Shown here: piece after piece, positions 32,731 through 43,069 of the stretch
Position numbering within the stretch: the stretch's first letter is position 1
Layout: each line of letters starts with the position of its first letter
From: an uncultured Lachnospiraceae bacterium
Lineage (GTDB): Bacteria > Bacillota > Clostridia > Lachnospirales > Lachnospiraceae
Direction of reading: 5' to 3'
NCBI GenBank assembly: GCA_947089905.1
Contig: CAMUMG010000010.1
Span: 1-64,000 of the forward strand
DNA length: 64,000 nt
Program-made: the position numbers and the translations under genes
Notes under the pieces: model-generated
The model's database searches: none
Seen by the model: only the letters and a program-made list of their open reading frames with translations
Told to the model about the DNA's origin: nothing

Positions 32731-34762
32731 ATTTTAAAATAAATCGTCTAATAAATTCGTTCATTGATAATGGTGCTTCTAGGTAATATTTTCCACCTAC
32801 TTCACATCCAAAAAGAAGAAAAGTATCGTCTAAAGAAGCAATTTTTGAGTCCAGTTCTCGATAAATTTTTATGGTATGGACAATGGAAATAGTGGAATCT
32901 TTTTCTATTTGGAAATAATCTGTATATTCTTTATACTTTAAAATGAAATCGTCTATTAATAGATAAAATCCAGTATCAGAAAGTTTTTGAATTAGTTGAA
33001 ACAGTTCTTTTTTATCCATATCCTGAAAGCTTTCTGAAATAATAAATGCAATACGACTTGGTAGGATTCCTATCTGTTTACAAAATTTAGATAATGTTTG
33101 TTCAATATCATGCTCCAAAAAAGTAATTTTAGAAAAGCGTAGGGAAATTCTAAAATTAGGGAGGAGAAAAGATTCCCATTGACGTAATAGTTTTCCTACT
33201 GTTTCTAAGGCAAAAAAATCAAGATGGCGTATAATATATTCTTTTTCATAGCGAAATAGATAAATGTCTGCTGGAACAAAATTATCAAACTCATCTTTTC
33301 TTCGGATCATAGCTTCTGCACCAACTACTGTTCCAAAGATTGCCTCAATTTTAGGTTGTAAATAGATTGAAAACATCCCATTTTTAATTTCATGAAGTAA
33401 TTGATTGGAAGCACCTGTACGATGACTATAGACGATTTCCTGATGAGCGTCATAATAGGTCTGTTTATCTACATACATCAATTCGTCGGTGTGAGCTATC
33501 TGGGCATGAATATCAATTTCACCATCTCGCCAACAATATCCAATAGAAATTTTAAGATCTCCATCTGCATCTACCCGTTTTCTTAAACAGGAAATGGTAT
33601 CGTTAAAGAGATCTTGAGAAACATCTGGAACAAATACGACAAATTCATCTCCACCAATTCGAAAAATAAGATCTTCAAAGATTCCCTTTAAAATTTCGGC
33701 TGTATGTAAAAGTAAATAATCTCCATATTCATGACCATGTGTATCATTAGCCGATTTTAATCCAATAACATCAATAAAAATAACTCCTAATTGATTAGGT
33801 GTATTTACTTTAAGCAATTCAATAGTTTTTAAATACTTATAGCGATTTCCTACTTTGGTTAATCCGTCCATATAGCTGAGAGTAGTCAGTTGTTCCATTA
33901 GTTTTCGTTTATTAATATCATTGACAATAAAGGAAGATGCAGACTGTAATAATGTCATATCATCTATATTTTCGGTTGGATTATCAACACCTACAACCCC
34001 TTCTACCTGATTTTCTCTCCAAAGAGGGACTGCAAGAAGGCTGCGAATTCCATCTTTTGCAAAGAGAAAATAGTCAGGAGAGCTAGGACAGATATCTCCT
34101 TCTAAAAATTTTATAGAGTGTCTACCCTGTTTTTCAAATTGTTCCTGCCAATAGGAGGTGATAGACAGTGGAATATTGTTTGTATGTCTTTGTTTAGATG
34201 GAATTCCATTACGACACCACTCATATGTAACACGCATATTTTGGATAGTATCTATTTCCATGATATATGCACGATCTGCCATATGATACGATCCAATCAA
34301 GGAAAGTAGGTTTTCAATCGCTTGCTGCATATTAGAATTTTGATTTAGTGTCTGGATACATTGAATCAAAGTTTCTTCCATATGAAGTTTTCTTTTTAAT
34401 TCCTTTGTAACAGTTTCCCTTTGTGTGGTATCTATCGCCATGACCAAACGAAAATTTACACCATTATCATGAATCAATTTTTCCTTTACAATTAGGTCTT
34501 TTTGAAGTTTTGGATTAAACTGTTTTTCAATATGAAGTGTTCCGATTTCCTTGTCAAAATTACTACAAAATTCACAGGGATAGTCCGATCCATATAAAAT
34601 TTTATAACATGGCTGTTTTAGCCAGTCTTTAGATTTAGAAATTCCAAGACTCTGTAAAAGGGCAGGATTCATATAATATAATTCGTAGGTTTTTGGATCT
34701 GCAAGATAGACATAATTCGTAGTTCCGTCCAATACAAGGGAGGTGATCTCTTCAAACTGCAT
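32729..34762 (-). CDS. PAS-GAF-GGDEF protein with degenerate EAL domain
   Basis: 677 residues, soluble. PAS-like sensor (about 1-110, with a CysxxCys-like CEFC segment), GAF (about 130-270), GGDEF (about 285-430) with an intact RIGGDEF active site, so it should make cyclic di-GMP. The C-terminal EAL-type domain (about 440-677) has AEAMIR in place of EAL, lacks the Asn of the ISVN strand (ISLRFS) and has DDFI in place of DDFG. It is probably a non-catalytic c-di-GMP or partner-binding domain. The ribosome site is weak and TnpB debris lies upstream, so the 5' end may be altered. Confidence 0.88.
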   Translation of the reverse strand: MQFEEITSLVLDGTTNYVYLADPKTYELYYMNPALLQSLGISKSKDWLKQPCYKILYGSDYPCEFCSNFDKEIGTLHIEKQFNPKLQKDLIVKEKLIHDNGVNFRLVMAIDTTQRETVTKELKRKLHMEETLIQCIQTLNQNSNMQQAIENLLSLIGSYHMADRAYIMEIDTIQNMRVTYEWCRNGIPSKQRHTNNIPLSITSYWQEQFEKQGRHSIKFLEGDICPSSPDYFLFAKDGIRSLLAVPLWRENQVEGVVGVDNPTENIDDMTLLQSASSFIVNDINKRKLMEQLTTLSYMDGLTKVGNRYKYLKTIELLKVNTPNQLGVIFIDVIGLKSANDTHGHEYGDYLLLHTAEILKGIFEDLIFRIGGDEFVVFVPDVSQDLFNDTISCLRKRVDADGDLKISIGYCWRDGEIDIHAQIAHTDELMYVDKQTYYDAHQEIVYSHRTGASNQLLHEIKNGMFSIYLQPKIEAIFGTVVGAEAMIRRKDEFDNFVPADIYLFRYEKEYIIRHLDFFALETVGKLLRQWESFLLPNFRISLRFSKITFLEHDIEQTLSKFCKQIGILPSRIAFIISESFQDMDKKELFQLIQKLSDTGFYLLIDDFILKYKEYTDYFQIEKDSTISIVHTIKIYRELDSKIASLDDTFLLFGCEVGGKYYLEAPLSMNEFIRRFILK

Positions 34763-34789
34763 AACAGATACATACTGCCACTCAAAATG

Positions 34790-34955
34790 TGATTAAATAG
34801 ATTCACACCGAGAAAGGGAAGTCCTCAGGAATATTTCTTACTGTTTCAAAACATGTATGTTTTTGATTCACCGAAGTAATATCTACTCAAAAGTTCGTAC
34901 ACTTTACAGTCGTAATTCCCGAAATAGCTTTCAGTACATACTTACGATTGCTTGT
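34790..34955 (-). other. Possible right-end / guide-RNA remnant of the TnpB element
   Basis: About 165 bp without a gene between the GGDEF protein and the TnpB debris. TnpB elements encode their guide RNA in this place, just after the tnpB stop. The stretch has a hairpin-prone GAATCACCGAAG-like segment near 34865, but no boundary can be drawn. Confidence 0.3.
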
Positions 34956-35578
34956 CTATGCTACCTCGTAAGTTACTACATCCCTCAAATTAAGACTTAC
35001 ATTGAAATCCCTGTCTTCTATATAGCTATATTTGCATTTGTATATCCTGTCTGCAACTGCTTTTGAAAGATGTCTGTTCTTCATCATATCTGATACATTC
35101 AAATCCTCAGTCATTATATAAGATGGGTTGGTTTTCACTATCTTGGCTATTATTTTATGGATATAATCCGTACGAATATTGTTTATTTTATGATGAAGCT
35201 TTTGTACTTTCAACTTTTGCTTTCCTTATTTGCTCGTTGAGTGGACTCTCCTTTCTTTAAATTTTCATCTTTACGGGAAAGGTATCTCTGCTCTCTACGT
35301 AATTGTTTTTCGAATTTCTTTATTTTTTTCGATTTGTTATTATCTTTATATATTTTACAATCTGAAACAACCGCGAAATCTTTTAGCTCTAAATCGATAC
35401 CTTCCTTGTTGTTATTAGCACTCTTAGTATCTGGAACTTCTACCAACAATGATACATAATATTTGCCTGCTTTAATAGAAACCGTTCCACTTTTGATTCC
35501 ATATCCATCTTTCGTAGTGGGTGTATATCCTTTTTCTTTACTGCTTTTAAACTTACTTCTGTAACAATTATACTCCAA
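34956..35578 (-). pseudogene. Decayed TnpB (IS200/IS605- or IS607-type) gene
   Basis: Two overlapping minus-strand fragments in different frames (35210-35578 and 34956-35213) match consecutive parts of TnpB. The first holds GIDLELKDFAVVSD, with the first RuvC Asp. The second holds TEDLNV, with the catalytic Glu, then MMKNRHLSKAVAD, and DRDFNVSLNL with the last Asp. The N-terminal ~130 residues are missing, a frameshift separates the fragments near 35210, and the zinc-ribbon region between AVAD and DRDF is largely deleted. It cannot be active. No transposase TnpA remains. Confidence 0.88.
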
Positions 35579-35621
35579 ATTGCAGAAAATTTCATCTATT
35601 TTAATTAATTAATTTTAATAT

Positions 35622-37115
35622 TTAAAAGTCACTGTTTGAAGAAAAAGATTCCATCCGACGTTTATGGCGTTCTTTATAAAGTTTTCTCCGTTTTCTATGC
35701 GGAATTTCAATAAAAATAATATAAAGTCCAGCAAGAATCACAAGAACTCCAACAAAAATTCCAAGGATAATTGGAAGAACAGAACCTTTGTCGTTGTCAG
35801 AATCAGACGATATCTTTGTAGGTTCTTGCGTAACAGAAGGATTGATCTGTTCTTCAAAAGAAAGATTTGGCGGGATCAGATAACTTGGCCAACGTGCTTC
35901 AAATTCTGCTTTAGTCAGAGGGTATTCTTCGTTATAATAGATGATGTCTGCAAAGCCAACATATTTTCCAGCAAATGTATACACAATCTGTCCAATAATA
36001 TTATCTCCATGAACAAATTCATCGACTGGTTTAAGGAGAACGGATTTTTGTGCATCGTTAATGTCTGCCGAGTTTGGAAGTACAATATTACTGTTATCCC
36101 GAATTCGTAAGGTTGACATAGAACCTTTGGTGAATGGAGTTGCTTTTGTAAAAAGGGAAGGAAATGTTCCTAATTCGGTTTGAGCGGTCTGTTCAATATT
36201 ATAAAGAGAATAATTTTCAAAACCAAAATCGAGGATCTTTGCTGTATCTTCATAGGCATGAAGAGCAGTGTCTACATGAAGAACAACAGCAATTAATAAT
36301 AGTCCATTTCGTTCTGCAAATGTTACTAAAGTAGTTTTCGCTTCGTCGGTTCCTCCTGTTTTTCCGCCAATCGCTCCATCATATGTCAATGTTTTACGAA
36401 TAAATCTATGATGATTGGCAAGATACCTAAGTACATTTTTATTGGTAGGAGGAATTTGATACGTTCTAGTTCCAGTAATTGTGCGGAATTCTGGAATTGA
36501 AATTGCTGCTTTACTAATAAGAGCCATATCATAAGCACAGGTATAATGATTGTTGTCATGAAGTCCATGTGGATTGACAAAGTTTGTGTTAGTACATCCT
36601 AATTCTTTTGCGCGTTCATTCATCATCTGTGCAAAATCTGAAACAGTACCTTTCGCAACATGTTCTGCTACACCATATGCTACTTCATTAGCAGATTCTA
36701 GCATAACTGCATAGAGAGCATCTTTCATTAAAATTTGTTCTCCCTCTACTAAACCAATACGGCTTGAATTAAAATCAACATTCCATTCTGCTTCATGGGA
36801 CATGGTCATAGTTTCACTTAGACTAGAGTTTTCTAAAGCTAAAAGTGTGGTCATGATTTTAGTAATACTTGCTGGATAATATTTCTCATAGATATTTTTT
36901 TCATAGAGAATTAATCCAGTGCTAGCTTCCATAACGATAGCAGCGTCAGAGTTGATAGAAGGACCGGACGGCCAATCAAAATTATTGTCTGATAGAATAG
37001 ATGTATCGGATTTAGGTGCTGCTTGTAAGGATACTGATTGATATGTTCCGCTTAAACAAACTGCAATAAGAAACACTGCCATAAGACGGTGTATTATAGA
37101 TATGTTAAATTTCAT
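35622..37115 (-). CDS. D-alanyl-D-alanine carboxypeptidase (S11, DacF-like)
   Basis: 497 residues. Signal peptide (start MKFNISIIHR), S11 catalytic domain with SITK (SxxK nucleophile region), SANE (SxN) and KTGGT (KTG), a C-terminal beta domain (about 300-400), and a membrane helix near 455-477 followed by a basic tail. It trims the terminal D-Ala of peptidoglycan pentapeptides. The start is 37115, where AGGA stands 6 nt upstream; a longer frame to 37154 has no ribosome site. DacF-like enzymes often serve spore cortex, but this could also be the vegetative enzyme. Confidence 0.92.
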   Translation of the reverse strand: MKFNISIIHRLMAVFLIAVCLSGTYQSVSLQAAPKSDTSILSDNNFDWPSGPSINSDAAIVMEASTGLILYEKNIYEKYYPASITKIMTTLLALENSSLSETMTMSHEAEWNVDFNSSRIGLVEGEQILMKDALYAVMLESANEVAYGVAEHVAKGTVSDFAQMMNERAKELGCTNTNFVNPHGLHDNNHYTCAYDMALISKAAISIPEFRTITGTRTYQIPPTNKNVLRYLANHHRFIRKTLTYDGAIGGKTGGTDEAKTTLVTFAERNGLLLIAVVLHVDTALHAYEDTAKILDFGFENYSLYNIEQTAQTELGTFPSLFTKATPFTKGSMSTLRIRDNSNIVLPNSADINDAQKSVLLKPVDEFVHGDNIIGQIVYTFAGKYVGFADIIYYNEEYPLTKAEFEARWPSYLIPPNLSFEEQINPSVTQEPTKISSDSDNDKGSVLPIILGIFVGVLVILAGLYIIFIEIPHRKRRKLYKERHKRRMESFSSNSDF

Positions 37116-37193
37116 TTTTATCCTCATTTCTGCACGACTCTTTGTATATACCAAGTTTGTGAATGATACACATTAATTAATCTATGTGAACTT

Positions 37194-37222
37194 ATTATAG
37201 AGTATTTCTTATTCCACCGCAA
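37194..37222 (-). promoter_or_regulatory. Promoter of the dacF-like gene
   Basis: Minus strand: TTGCGG (37217-37222), 17-nt spacer, TATAAT (37194-37199). Confidence 0.72.
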
Positions 37223-37283
37223 GAACGAATATAAAGAAAATTGTTAAGATTTTTTAAATTTATAATAGACAGAGAAAAAAGAA

Positions 37284-37317
37284 ACAGTCGTCGGAATATA
37301 TTTCCTCCAACGGCTGT
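37284..37317 (-). terminator. Terminator of the arabinose operon
   Basis: ACAGTCGTCGGA pairs with TCCxxCAACGGCTGT-type sequence at 37306-37317 with G-T pairs. The minus-strand T run (plus-strand A-rich 37272-37283) follows it. Confidence 0.75.
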
Positions 37318-37332
37318 CTTTTGTTTTTGTAA

Positions 37333-38034
37333 TTATTTTTTCTGCCCGTAATATGCGTTTGCACCATGCTTTCTTAAATAGTGCTTATCGAGTAGTTCCT
37401 GCTGCATCGAAGGAATTGTATTATTAGAAAGTACAAGGTTATGCCATGCCATAAAAGATACTTCTTCAAGGACAACAGCATTGTGAACAGCATTATGTGG
37501 ATCGGTTCCCCATGTAAAAGGTCCATGACTATAGACTAAGACAGCTGGAACATCATCTGGGTTAATTTTGGCATTAGAAAATCTTTCAATGATTACTGTT
37601 CCTGTTTCTTTTTCATATTCTCCTTGAATTTCTTTAGGTGTCATTTTTCTCGTACAAGGAATCTCTCCATAAAAATAATCTCCATGTGTAGTTCCAAGGG
37701 CAGGAACGCCCATTCCTGCCTGTGCCATTGTTGTTGCCCAACGGGAATGAGTATGTACGACACCTCCAATATTAGGAAATGCCTTATAAAGTTCGAGATG
37801 AGTTGGTGTGTCAGAAGATGGATTTAGTTCACCCTCTATACGATTTCCTTCTAAATCTATAACTACCATATCTTCTGGTTTCATAACATCATATTCCACA
37901 CCAGATGGTTTAATGACAATCAGTCCCTTTTCACGATCAATTCCAGAAACATTTCCCCAAGTAAATGTGATCAAATTATATTTTGGAAGAAGCATATTTG
38001 CTTCATAAACTTCCTGCTTTAATTGTTCTAACAT
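37333..38034 (-). CDS. araD: L-ribulose-5-phosphate 4-epimerase
   Basis: 233 residues of the class II aldolase/AraD family. It converts L-ribulose 5-phosphate to D-xylulose 5-phosphate, the entry to the pentose phosphate pathway. Zinc ligands are in VVHTHSRWA (His-x-His). The substrate-site TFTWGNVSG and IKPSGVEYD match AraD. Start is the second ATG of two (38034), set by GGAGA upstream; the first overlaps that site. Last gene of the araR-araB-araD run; 106 nt separates it from araB. Isomerase araA is not in the window. Confidence 0.93.
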   Translation of the reverse strand: MLEQLKQEVYEANMLLPKYNLITFTWGNVSGIDREKGLIVIKPSGVEYDVMKPEDMVVIDLEGNRIEGELNPSSDTPTHLELYKAFPNIGGVVHTHSRWATTMAQAGMGVPALGTTHGDYFYGEIPCTRKMTPKEIQGEYEKETGTVIIERFSNAKINPDDVPAVLVYSHGPFTWGTDPHNAVHNAVVLEEVSFMAWHNLVLSNNTIPSMQQELLDKHYLRKHGANAYYGQKK

Positions 38035-38140
38035 AAAAATCTCCATTCTGGAGCATAGAGGAGAAAGTAAAATATTATATTTTTCTTTCTCCTAACTACT
38101 AATTGTGATGCTCCAACACAATTAGTAAAGTTTTCTATGG

Positions 38141-39808
38141 TTATTTTGACTGTTCTTTTTTAATTTCTTTTAAACGTTTCATAACATCATTTTCTCCACG
38201 TCCGAAATAGTCATGAAGTTTATCGTATTCTGCAAACAGTTGGTTATAAACCTTCTGATTTTCAGGAATTGGAGTATAAATAGTATCTTTTAATTTACCC
38301 ATGACACCAGCAGCTTTGAAAATATCGTCATAGCCTCCTTTTTCTGAACCGGCGGCAACCGCTGCAAAAATTGCTGAACCAAGTGCTGGTCCTTGTGTTG
38401 TACCACCGATCTTTACTGGAATTCCAAGAACATCTGCATAGATTTGCATTGCCATAGGATTCTTTAAGGAAATACCGCCAGAAGCATAAAATTCATGAAT
38501 TGGTACACCATTAGCACGGAAAGTTTCAACGATTTTTCTAGTGCCGTAGGCAGTCGCTTCAATTAGGGCACGATACATTTCTTCTGGTTTGGTCAATAAA
38601 GTCATACCAAGCATCATACCAGTCAGATCGACATCGACAAGGACAGAACGATTTCCGTTCCACCAGTCAAGAGCGAGTAATCCACTTTGACCAACTTTTA
38701 ATTTCTCTGCCTTTTTAGTCAAATATTGATGAATGTTTAGACCTTCTTTTTCAGCAGCTTCATAATATTCTGGTGGGCAACAGTTTTCTACAAACCATGC
38801 AAAGTGATCACCGACACAAGACTGACCAGCTTCGTATCCAAAATATCCCGGGTATACACCATCTTCTACGACACCACACATTCCCGGAACATTATGTTCT
38901 TCTGTCCCGAGTAGGATATGGCAGGTAGAGGTTCCCATAATAGCAAGAATCTTTCCCGGACCGTCGATCTTAACAGCAGGAGCCGTAACATGGGCATCTA
39001 CATTTGCGACTGCAACTGCAGTTCCAACCTTTAACCCTGTTAAGTTTGCAGCCTTTTCACAAATTTCTCCCGCTTTCTTTCCGAGTGGAGTAATTGGACA
39101 ATTTAACTTTTCTTCCACTACATTTTCTAAACGTGGATCAAGAGCTTTAAAGAAGGATTTTTCTGGATAGCCCTTTTGTTTATGCCAAATTGCTTTATAA
39201 CCAGCCGTACAGGAGTTTCTGGTCTGTACTCCTGTAAGTTGCCAAATAACCCAGTCAGCAGCTTCAATAAAGAAGTCTGCATCCTCATAAACTTCTGGAC
39301 ACTCGTCTAATATCTGCCAAATTTTTGGAAATGCCCATTCAGAAGAAATTTTACCACCATATCTGGCAAGCCATTCTTCTCCACGCTGTGCAGCAATTTC
39401 ATTTAGTTTGTTTGCCTTATCCTGTGCAGCATGGTGCTTCCAAAGTTTTATGTAAGCATGGGGTTCTTCTTTATATTTTTCAAGAAAGCATAAAGGAGTA
39501 CCATCTGCTTTGACTGGAAGCAAAGTACAAGCGGTAAAATCGATACCGACACCAATAACATCTTCTGGTGAAACTCCAGATTTTTTTAATACTTCTGGAA
39601 TGGTATAGGCAAAAACATCCAAATAATCCTGAGGGTGTTCTAGTGCCCAATCTGGAGGCAATTTCTTACCACAAGGAAGTTGTTCATCCATAACTGCATG
39701 AGGATAATTTAAAGTTGCATCGGCAAGTTCCTCTCCAGTTTCTACATTAACAAGAAGGGCACGTCCGGAAAGAGTTCCAAAGTCTACACCAATAGAATAT
39801 TTAGCCAT
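38141..39808 (-). CDS. araB: L-ribulokinase
   Basis: 555 residues, FGGY carbohydrate-kinase family of the actin/hexokinase fold. N-terminal [14 protein letters not shown] binds phosphate; [12 protein letters not shown] and the [11 protein letters not shown] segment near the C-terminus mark the ATP side. It phosphorylates L-ribulose from arabinose isomerase. AAGGAGGATT stands before the ATG. It is the second gene of the operon, 58 nt after araR. Confidence 0.95.
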   Translation of the reverse strand: MAKYSIGVDFGTLSGRALLVNVETGEELADATLNYPHAVMDEQLPCGKKLPPDWALEHPQDYLDVFAYTIPEVLKKSGVSPEDVIGVGIDFTACTLLPVKADGTPLCFLEKYKEEPHAYIKLWKHHAAQDKANKLNEIAAQRGEEWLARYGGKISSEWAFPKIWQILDECPEVYEDADFFIEAADWVIWQLTGVQTRNSCTAGYKAIWHKQKGYPEKSFFKALDPRLENVVEEKLNCPITPLGKKAGEICEKAANLTGLKVGTAVAVANVDAHVTAPAVKIDGPGKILAIMGTSTCHILLGTEEHNVPGMCGVVEDGVYPGYFGYEAGQSCVGDHFAWFVENCCPPEYYEAAEKEGLNIHQYLTKKAEKLKVGQSGLLALDWWNGNRSVLVDVDLTGMMLGMTLLTKPEEMYRALIEATAYGTRKIVETFRANGVPIHEFYASGGISLKNPMAMQIYADVLGIPVKIGGTTQGPALGSAIFAAVAAGSEKGGYDDIFKAAGVMGKLKDTIYTPIPENQKVYNQLFAEYDKLHDYFGRGENDVMKRLKEIKKEQSK

Positions 39809-39866
39809 TTTAAATCCTCCTTAAAAATAAATATGATTATAATAAAATCCAGCACATGCCAGATTA

Positions 39867-40979
39867 TTATTTAAACAAGGGCTTTGTCTGTGTCAAATCC
39901 AAAACAGAAGAACGTTCTTCTATTGATGGATTTAAAACGATTTTTTCTGAATAGTCAGGTTTTTGAATCCGTTTTAAAATTAAAGTTGCTGCTTTATGAC
40001 CTATCTCTTGGGAAGGATAAATTGCAGAGGTTAAACCATAAGCTGCATCGTCTGCTAGAAAAGAATTGTCAAAACTCACAATAGAGTAATCTTTTGGAAT
40101 ACGAAATGAATAGCGAGAAAACATTTTTATCATAGAGGCAGCAGTCTGATCGTTATAACAAATGACTGCGGAAACATCATTGAGTCTGGATAAAATCGCT
40201 TCATCTAAATTACCATCAAAAAGATAGGGAAAATCCTCTGTTGTATACCATAAAACAGCGGCATCCTGGATGACAAGATGGTTACGTTTTGCTGCCCTTT
40301 GCATTCCCTCATAACGCTTTAATCCTTGAATATCATCAGATTTAAAAATACCTCCGATTTTTTTGTGCCCATTTTTAACCAGTAAATCTGTCAACAAATC
40401 TCCTGCTAAAACATCGTCCATCACTACATAGGAATCACAGTAATCTCTATAATATCCATTAATAAATACAATTGGGATACCCTTATCTGCAATTTCCCGG
40501 TAGAGTGTACCGTTCACGTTCGGAAGTGCAGATTTTGTACCCTCTACAATTAATCCATCTACACCATTATCAAGCATCTGTTTTAAACAATTTTCTTCGT
40601 CAGACTGTTTGTTATGGGTAATACCAAGACACATAGAGTAATGGTTATTAGTTAAAACCTCTTCAATACCATGGATGATTCCAGGAAAGATATAGTCATC
40701 AAAATAAGTAGTAACCACTCCGATTCGCATAGTAACTTCTTCTCTGCTTTGTCGAGACGGTCGATGAACGTATGTGCCACTTCCTTTGGAACGAACTAGA
40801 TAGCCCTGCGTTTCGAGAGTACCAATTGCCTGACGAACGGTTTGTCTGCTATAACCAAATTGTACGGACAATTCATTTTCAGAAGGAATTTTTGTGCCGA
40901 CAGGAAAAGAACCATCTAATATTCTATTTTTTATCCATTGGCTGAGTTCTTCATATTTTGTTGTTGTTGTCTTTATCAT
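39867..40979 (-). CDS. araR: GntR/LacI hybrid arabinose repressor (AraR-like)
   Basis: 370 residues. A GntR winged helix (about 1-72: YEELSQWIKNRILDG, PSENELSVQFGYSRQTVRQAIGTLETQGYLVRSKGSGTYV) is joined to a LacI/GalR-type sugar-binding domain (about 80-365). This composite defines AraR, which releases DNA when it binds L-arabinose. It sits first in the operon and its operator at 41070-41087 covers the promoter, so it represses its own operon. Ribosome site AAAGAGGGAG. Confidence 0.92.
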   Translation of the reverse strand: MIKTTTTKYEELSQWIKNRILDGSFPVGTKIPSENELSVQFGYSRQTVRQAIGTLETQGYLVRSKGSGTYVHRPSRQSREEVTMRIGVVTTYFDDYIFPGIIHGIEEVLTNNHYSMCLGITHNKQSDEENCLKQMLDNGVDGLIVEGTKSALPNVNGTLYREIADKGIPIVFINGYYRDYCDSYVVMDDVLAGDLLTDLLVKNGHKKIGGIFKSDDIQGLKRYEGMQRAAKRNHLVIQDAAVLWYTTEDFPYLFDGNLDEAILSRLNDVSAVICYNDQTAASMIKMFSRYSFRIPKDYSIVSFDNSFLADDAAYGLTSAIYPSQEIGHKAATLILKRIQKPDYSEKIVLNPSIEERSSVLDLTQTKPLFK

Positions 40980-41050
40980 AAAATACTCCCTCTTTCCTGC
41001 CTAAAAATTCTGGTTCATGATTCTTCCAGTAAGCTATGATATGTACCTAT

Positions 41051-41079
41051 ATTATACTACATAGCAATTAAGTTGTAAA
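41051..41079 (-). promoter_or_regulatory. Promoter of araR-araB-araD
   Basis: Minus strand: TTTACA (41074-41079), 17-nt spacer, TATAAT (41051-41056). Confidence 0.8.
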
Positions 41080-41087
41080 GACAACTT
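41070..41087. promoter_or_regulatory. Probable AraR operator
   Basis: AAGTTGT-AAAG-ACAACTT, perfect 7-bp arms. The -35 lies within it, which explains repression by occlusion. Confidence 0.75.
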
Positions 41088-41185
41088 TTGTTTGTATAAG
41101 ATATAATTTTTCCAAAGGAAAGGTTTGTTTTTTTTGTTAGGATATGATATGTTAATTTAAGAAGGAAGGGGGAAGAAAAAAAGAT

Positions 41186-41989
41186 ATGATTTTTGATACA
41201 CATGCACACTATGACGATACGGCGTTTGATGAGGATAGAGAAGAGATACTAAATTCTCTAAAAGCAGGAGGAATTGATGCTGTAGTAACAGTGGCTTCTA
41301 GTTTAAATTCTACAGAAAAAGTATTACAACTAATTGAAGAGTATCCATTTTTATTTGGAGCTATTGGTGTACATCCAGAATCTATAGATGAATTAGATGA
41401 AACAAAATTTGCATGGCTTCAAAAGGTGATACAAGATAGGAAAAAGAAAATGGTTGCCATAGGAGAAATCGGATTGGATTATTATTGGAATACTTCTAAT
41501 AAGGAGAGCCAAAAACAGTGGTTTTCCAGACAGTTAGAGATTGCCAAAGAAGAAGATCTTCCAGTGATTATTCATAGTAGGGAAGCAGCGAAAGACACTC
41601 TTGATATCATTCGATCAACGTGTGAAAATGCAGAAAAACAGGGAAAACACCTGACAGGTGTCATCCATTGTTTTTCTTATAGTATAGAAATGGCAAGAGA
41701 ATTTTTAAAGTTGGGATTTTATCTTGGGATTGGAGGAACTGTGACCTTTAAAAATGCCAAAAAGTTACTTGATGTTGTAGAGGCAATACCTTTAGAACGA
41801 ATAGTATTAGAAACGGATTGTCCCTATTTAGCACCTGTTCCAAACAGAGGAAAAAGAAATTCTTCCTTAAACCTGCCATTTGTAGCAGAAAAAATTGCAC
41901 AGTTAAAAAATGTAACATCCAAAGAAGTAATGGAAATAACAAAAAAGAATGGTATGAGTTTGTTTCGGATTCCAATAGAACTATTGTAA
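41186..41989 (+). CDS. TatD-family metal-dependent hydrolase
   Basis: 267 residues. TIM-barrel DNase-type hydrolase with two metals: HAHYDD near the start (His-x-His), GEIGLDY (Glu), VIIHSREA, GVIHCFS and ETDCPYL (terminal Asp). Members are 3'-5' exonucleases or D-Tyr deacylase-like enzymes. The gene lies directly upstream of rsmA as in many Firmicutes, where ribonuclease M5 usually lies between; that gene is absent here. Ribosome site GGAAGGGGG. Confidence 0.93.
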   Translation: MIFDTHAHYDDTAFDEDREEILNSLKAGGIDAVVTVASSLNSTEKVLQLIEEYPFLFGAIGVHPESIDELDETKFAWLQKVIQDRKKKMVAIGEIGLDYYWNTSNKESQKQWFSRQLEIAKEEDLPVIIHSREAAKDTLDIIRSTCENAEKQGKHLTGVIHCFSYSIEMAREFLKLGFYLGIGGTVTFKNAKKLLDVVEAIPLERIVLETDCPYLAPVPNRGKRNSSLNLPFVAEKIAQLKNVTSKEVMEITKKNGMSLFRIPIELL

Positions 41990-42041
41990 ATATGGTTTGC
42001 TTGTGTTAAGATAAATTTATTATCGCGGGAATGGAGGAATT

Positions 42042-42914
42042 ATGGCAGTACTCGGAGATCCAAAAAAGACAATAGAGATACTGAATAGATATCATTTTGT
42101 TTTTCAAAAGAAATTTGGACAAAATTTTCTAATAGATACACATGTTTTGACAAAAATTATACAGGCAGCTCACATTACAAAAGAGGATTTAGTACTTGAA
42201 ATTGGGCCTGGAATTGGAACAATGACACAATATTTATGTGAATCTGCAAGGGAAGTTATTGCTGTAGAAATTGATAGGAATTTAATTCCTATTTTAAGAA
42301 ATGATACCCTGAAAGATTATAAGAATATAACCATTGTAGAGGGTGATATTTTAAAAGTAGATCTTGTTTCTCTACTTTCTGAGAAAAAGGAAATGTCATT
42401 AAAAATTGTGGCAAATTTACCATACTATATTACAACTCCTATTCTTATGAATCTGTTGGAATCGGATCTTTCTATTGAAAATCTTACAGTTATGGTACAA
42501 AAGGAAGTTGCAGATAGGATTCAGGCAAAACCTGCGACGAAAGATTATGGGGCACTTTCTTTGGCAGTTCAATATTATGCAGAACCTTATTTTGTAGCAA
42601 ATGTTCCACCTAACTGTTTTCTACCCAGACCGACTGTTGGATCTGCGGTAATCCGACTTTCTCCTTATAAAGAACCGCCGGTTTGTATAAAAGATAAGGA
42701 GCTTTTTTTTCGCGTGATTCGAGCTTCCTTTAATCAGAGAAGAAAAACTCTACTCAATGGGCTGAATAATGCCAAAGAAATTTCAGTTTCAAAAGAAGTA
42801 TTAGAAAGAGCATTAAAAAATGCCAATATCTCTGTGATGGCAAGAGGGGAAACACTAAGTTTGGCACAATTTGCAGCTTTAGCAGACGAAATTTTTCAGT
42901 TATCACAAAACTGA
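42042..42914 (+). CDS. rsmA: 16S rRNA (A1518/A1519) dimethyltransferase
   Basis: 290 residues. It dimethylates two adenines in the 3' hairpin of 16S rRNA with SAM. Motifs: FGQNFLID, SAM motif LEIGPGIGTMT, and the catalytic NLPYYITTP. The C-terminal helical domain is present (NQRRKTLLNGL). Standard length. Ribosome site ATGGAGG before ATG 42042. Confidence 0.96.
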   Translation: MAVLGDPKKTIEILNRYHFVFQKKFGQNFLIDTHVLTKIIQAAHITKEDLVLEIGPGIGTMTQYLCESAREVIAVEIDRNLIPILRNDTLKDYKNITIVEGDILKVDLVSLLSEKKEMSLKIVANLPYYITTPILMNLLESDLSIENLTVMVQKEVADRIQAKPATKDYGALSLAVQYYAEPYFVANVPPNCFLPRPTVGSAVIRLSPYKEPPVCIKDKELFFRVIRASFNQRRKTLLNGLNNAKEISVSKEVLERALKNANISVMARGETLSLAQFAALADEIFQLSQN

Positions 42915-42968
42915 AAAAAGGCAAAAAGGGGAGTTATTTTCTAACCCAAAATATAGAAGTATATGTAC

Positions 42969-42996
42969 TTGACATTTTGGAACGATGTATTATGAT
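42969..42996 (+). promoter_or_regulatory. Promoter overlapping the 5' end of the GNAT frame
   Basis: TTGACA (42969-42974), 16-nt spacer, TATGAT (42991-42996). Transcripts would start near 43003, downstream of the first candidate start codons. Confidence 0.65.
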
Positions 42997-43069
42997 TAAA
43001 GCACTATATAAGAATTGGAGTCAGCAAAAGGATATAACTTTTGCAATTAAGAGTTTGGAGGCGGAACAC

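Noticed and set aside
34956-35578. Two separate hypothetical genes
   Set aside because: Both match successive parts of TnpB; they are one decayed gene.
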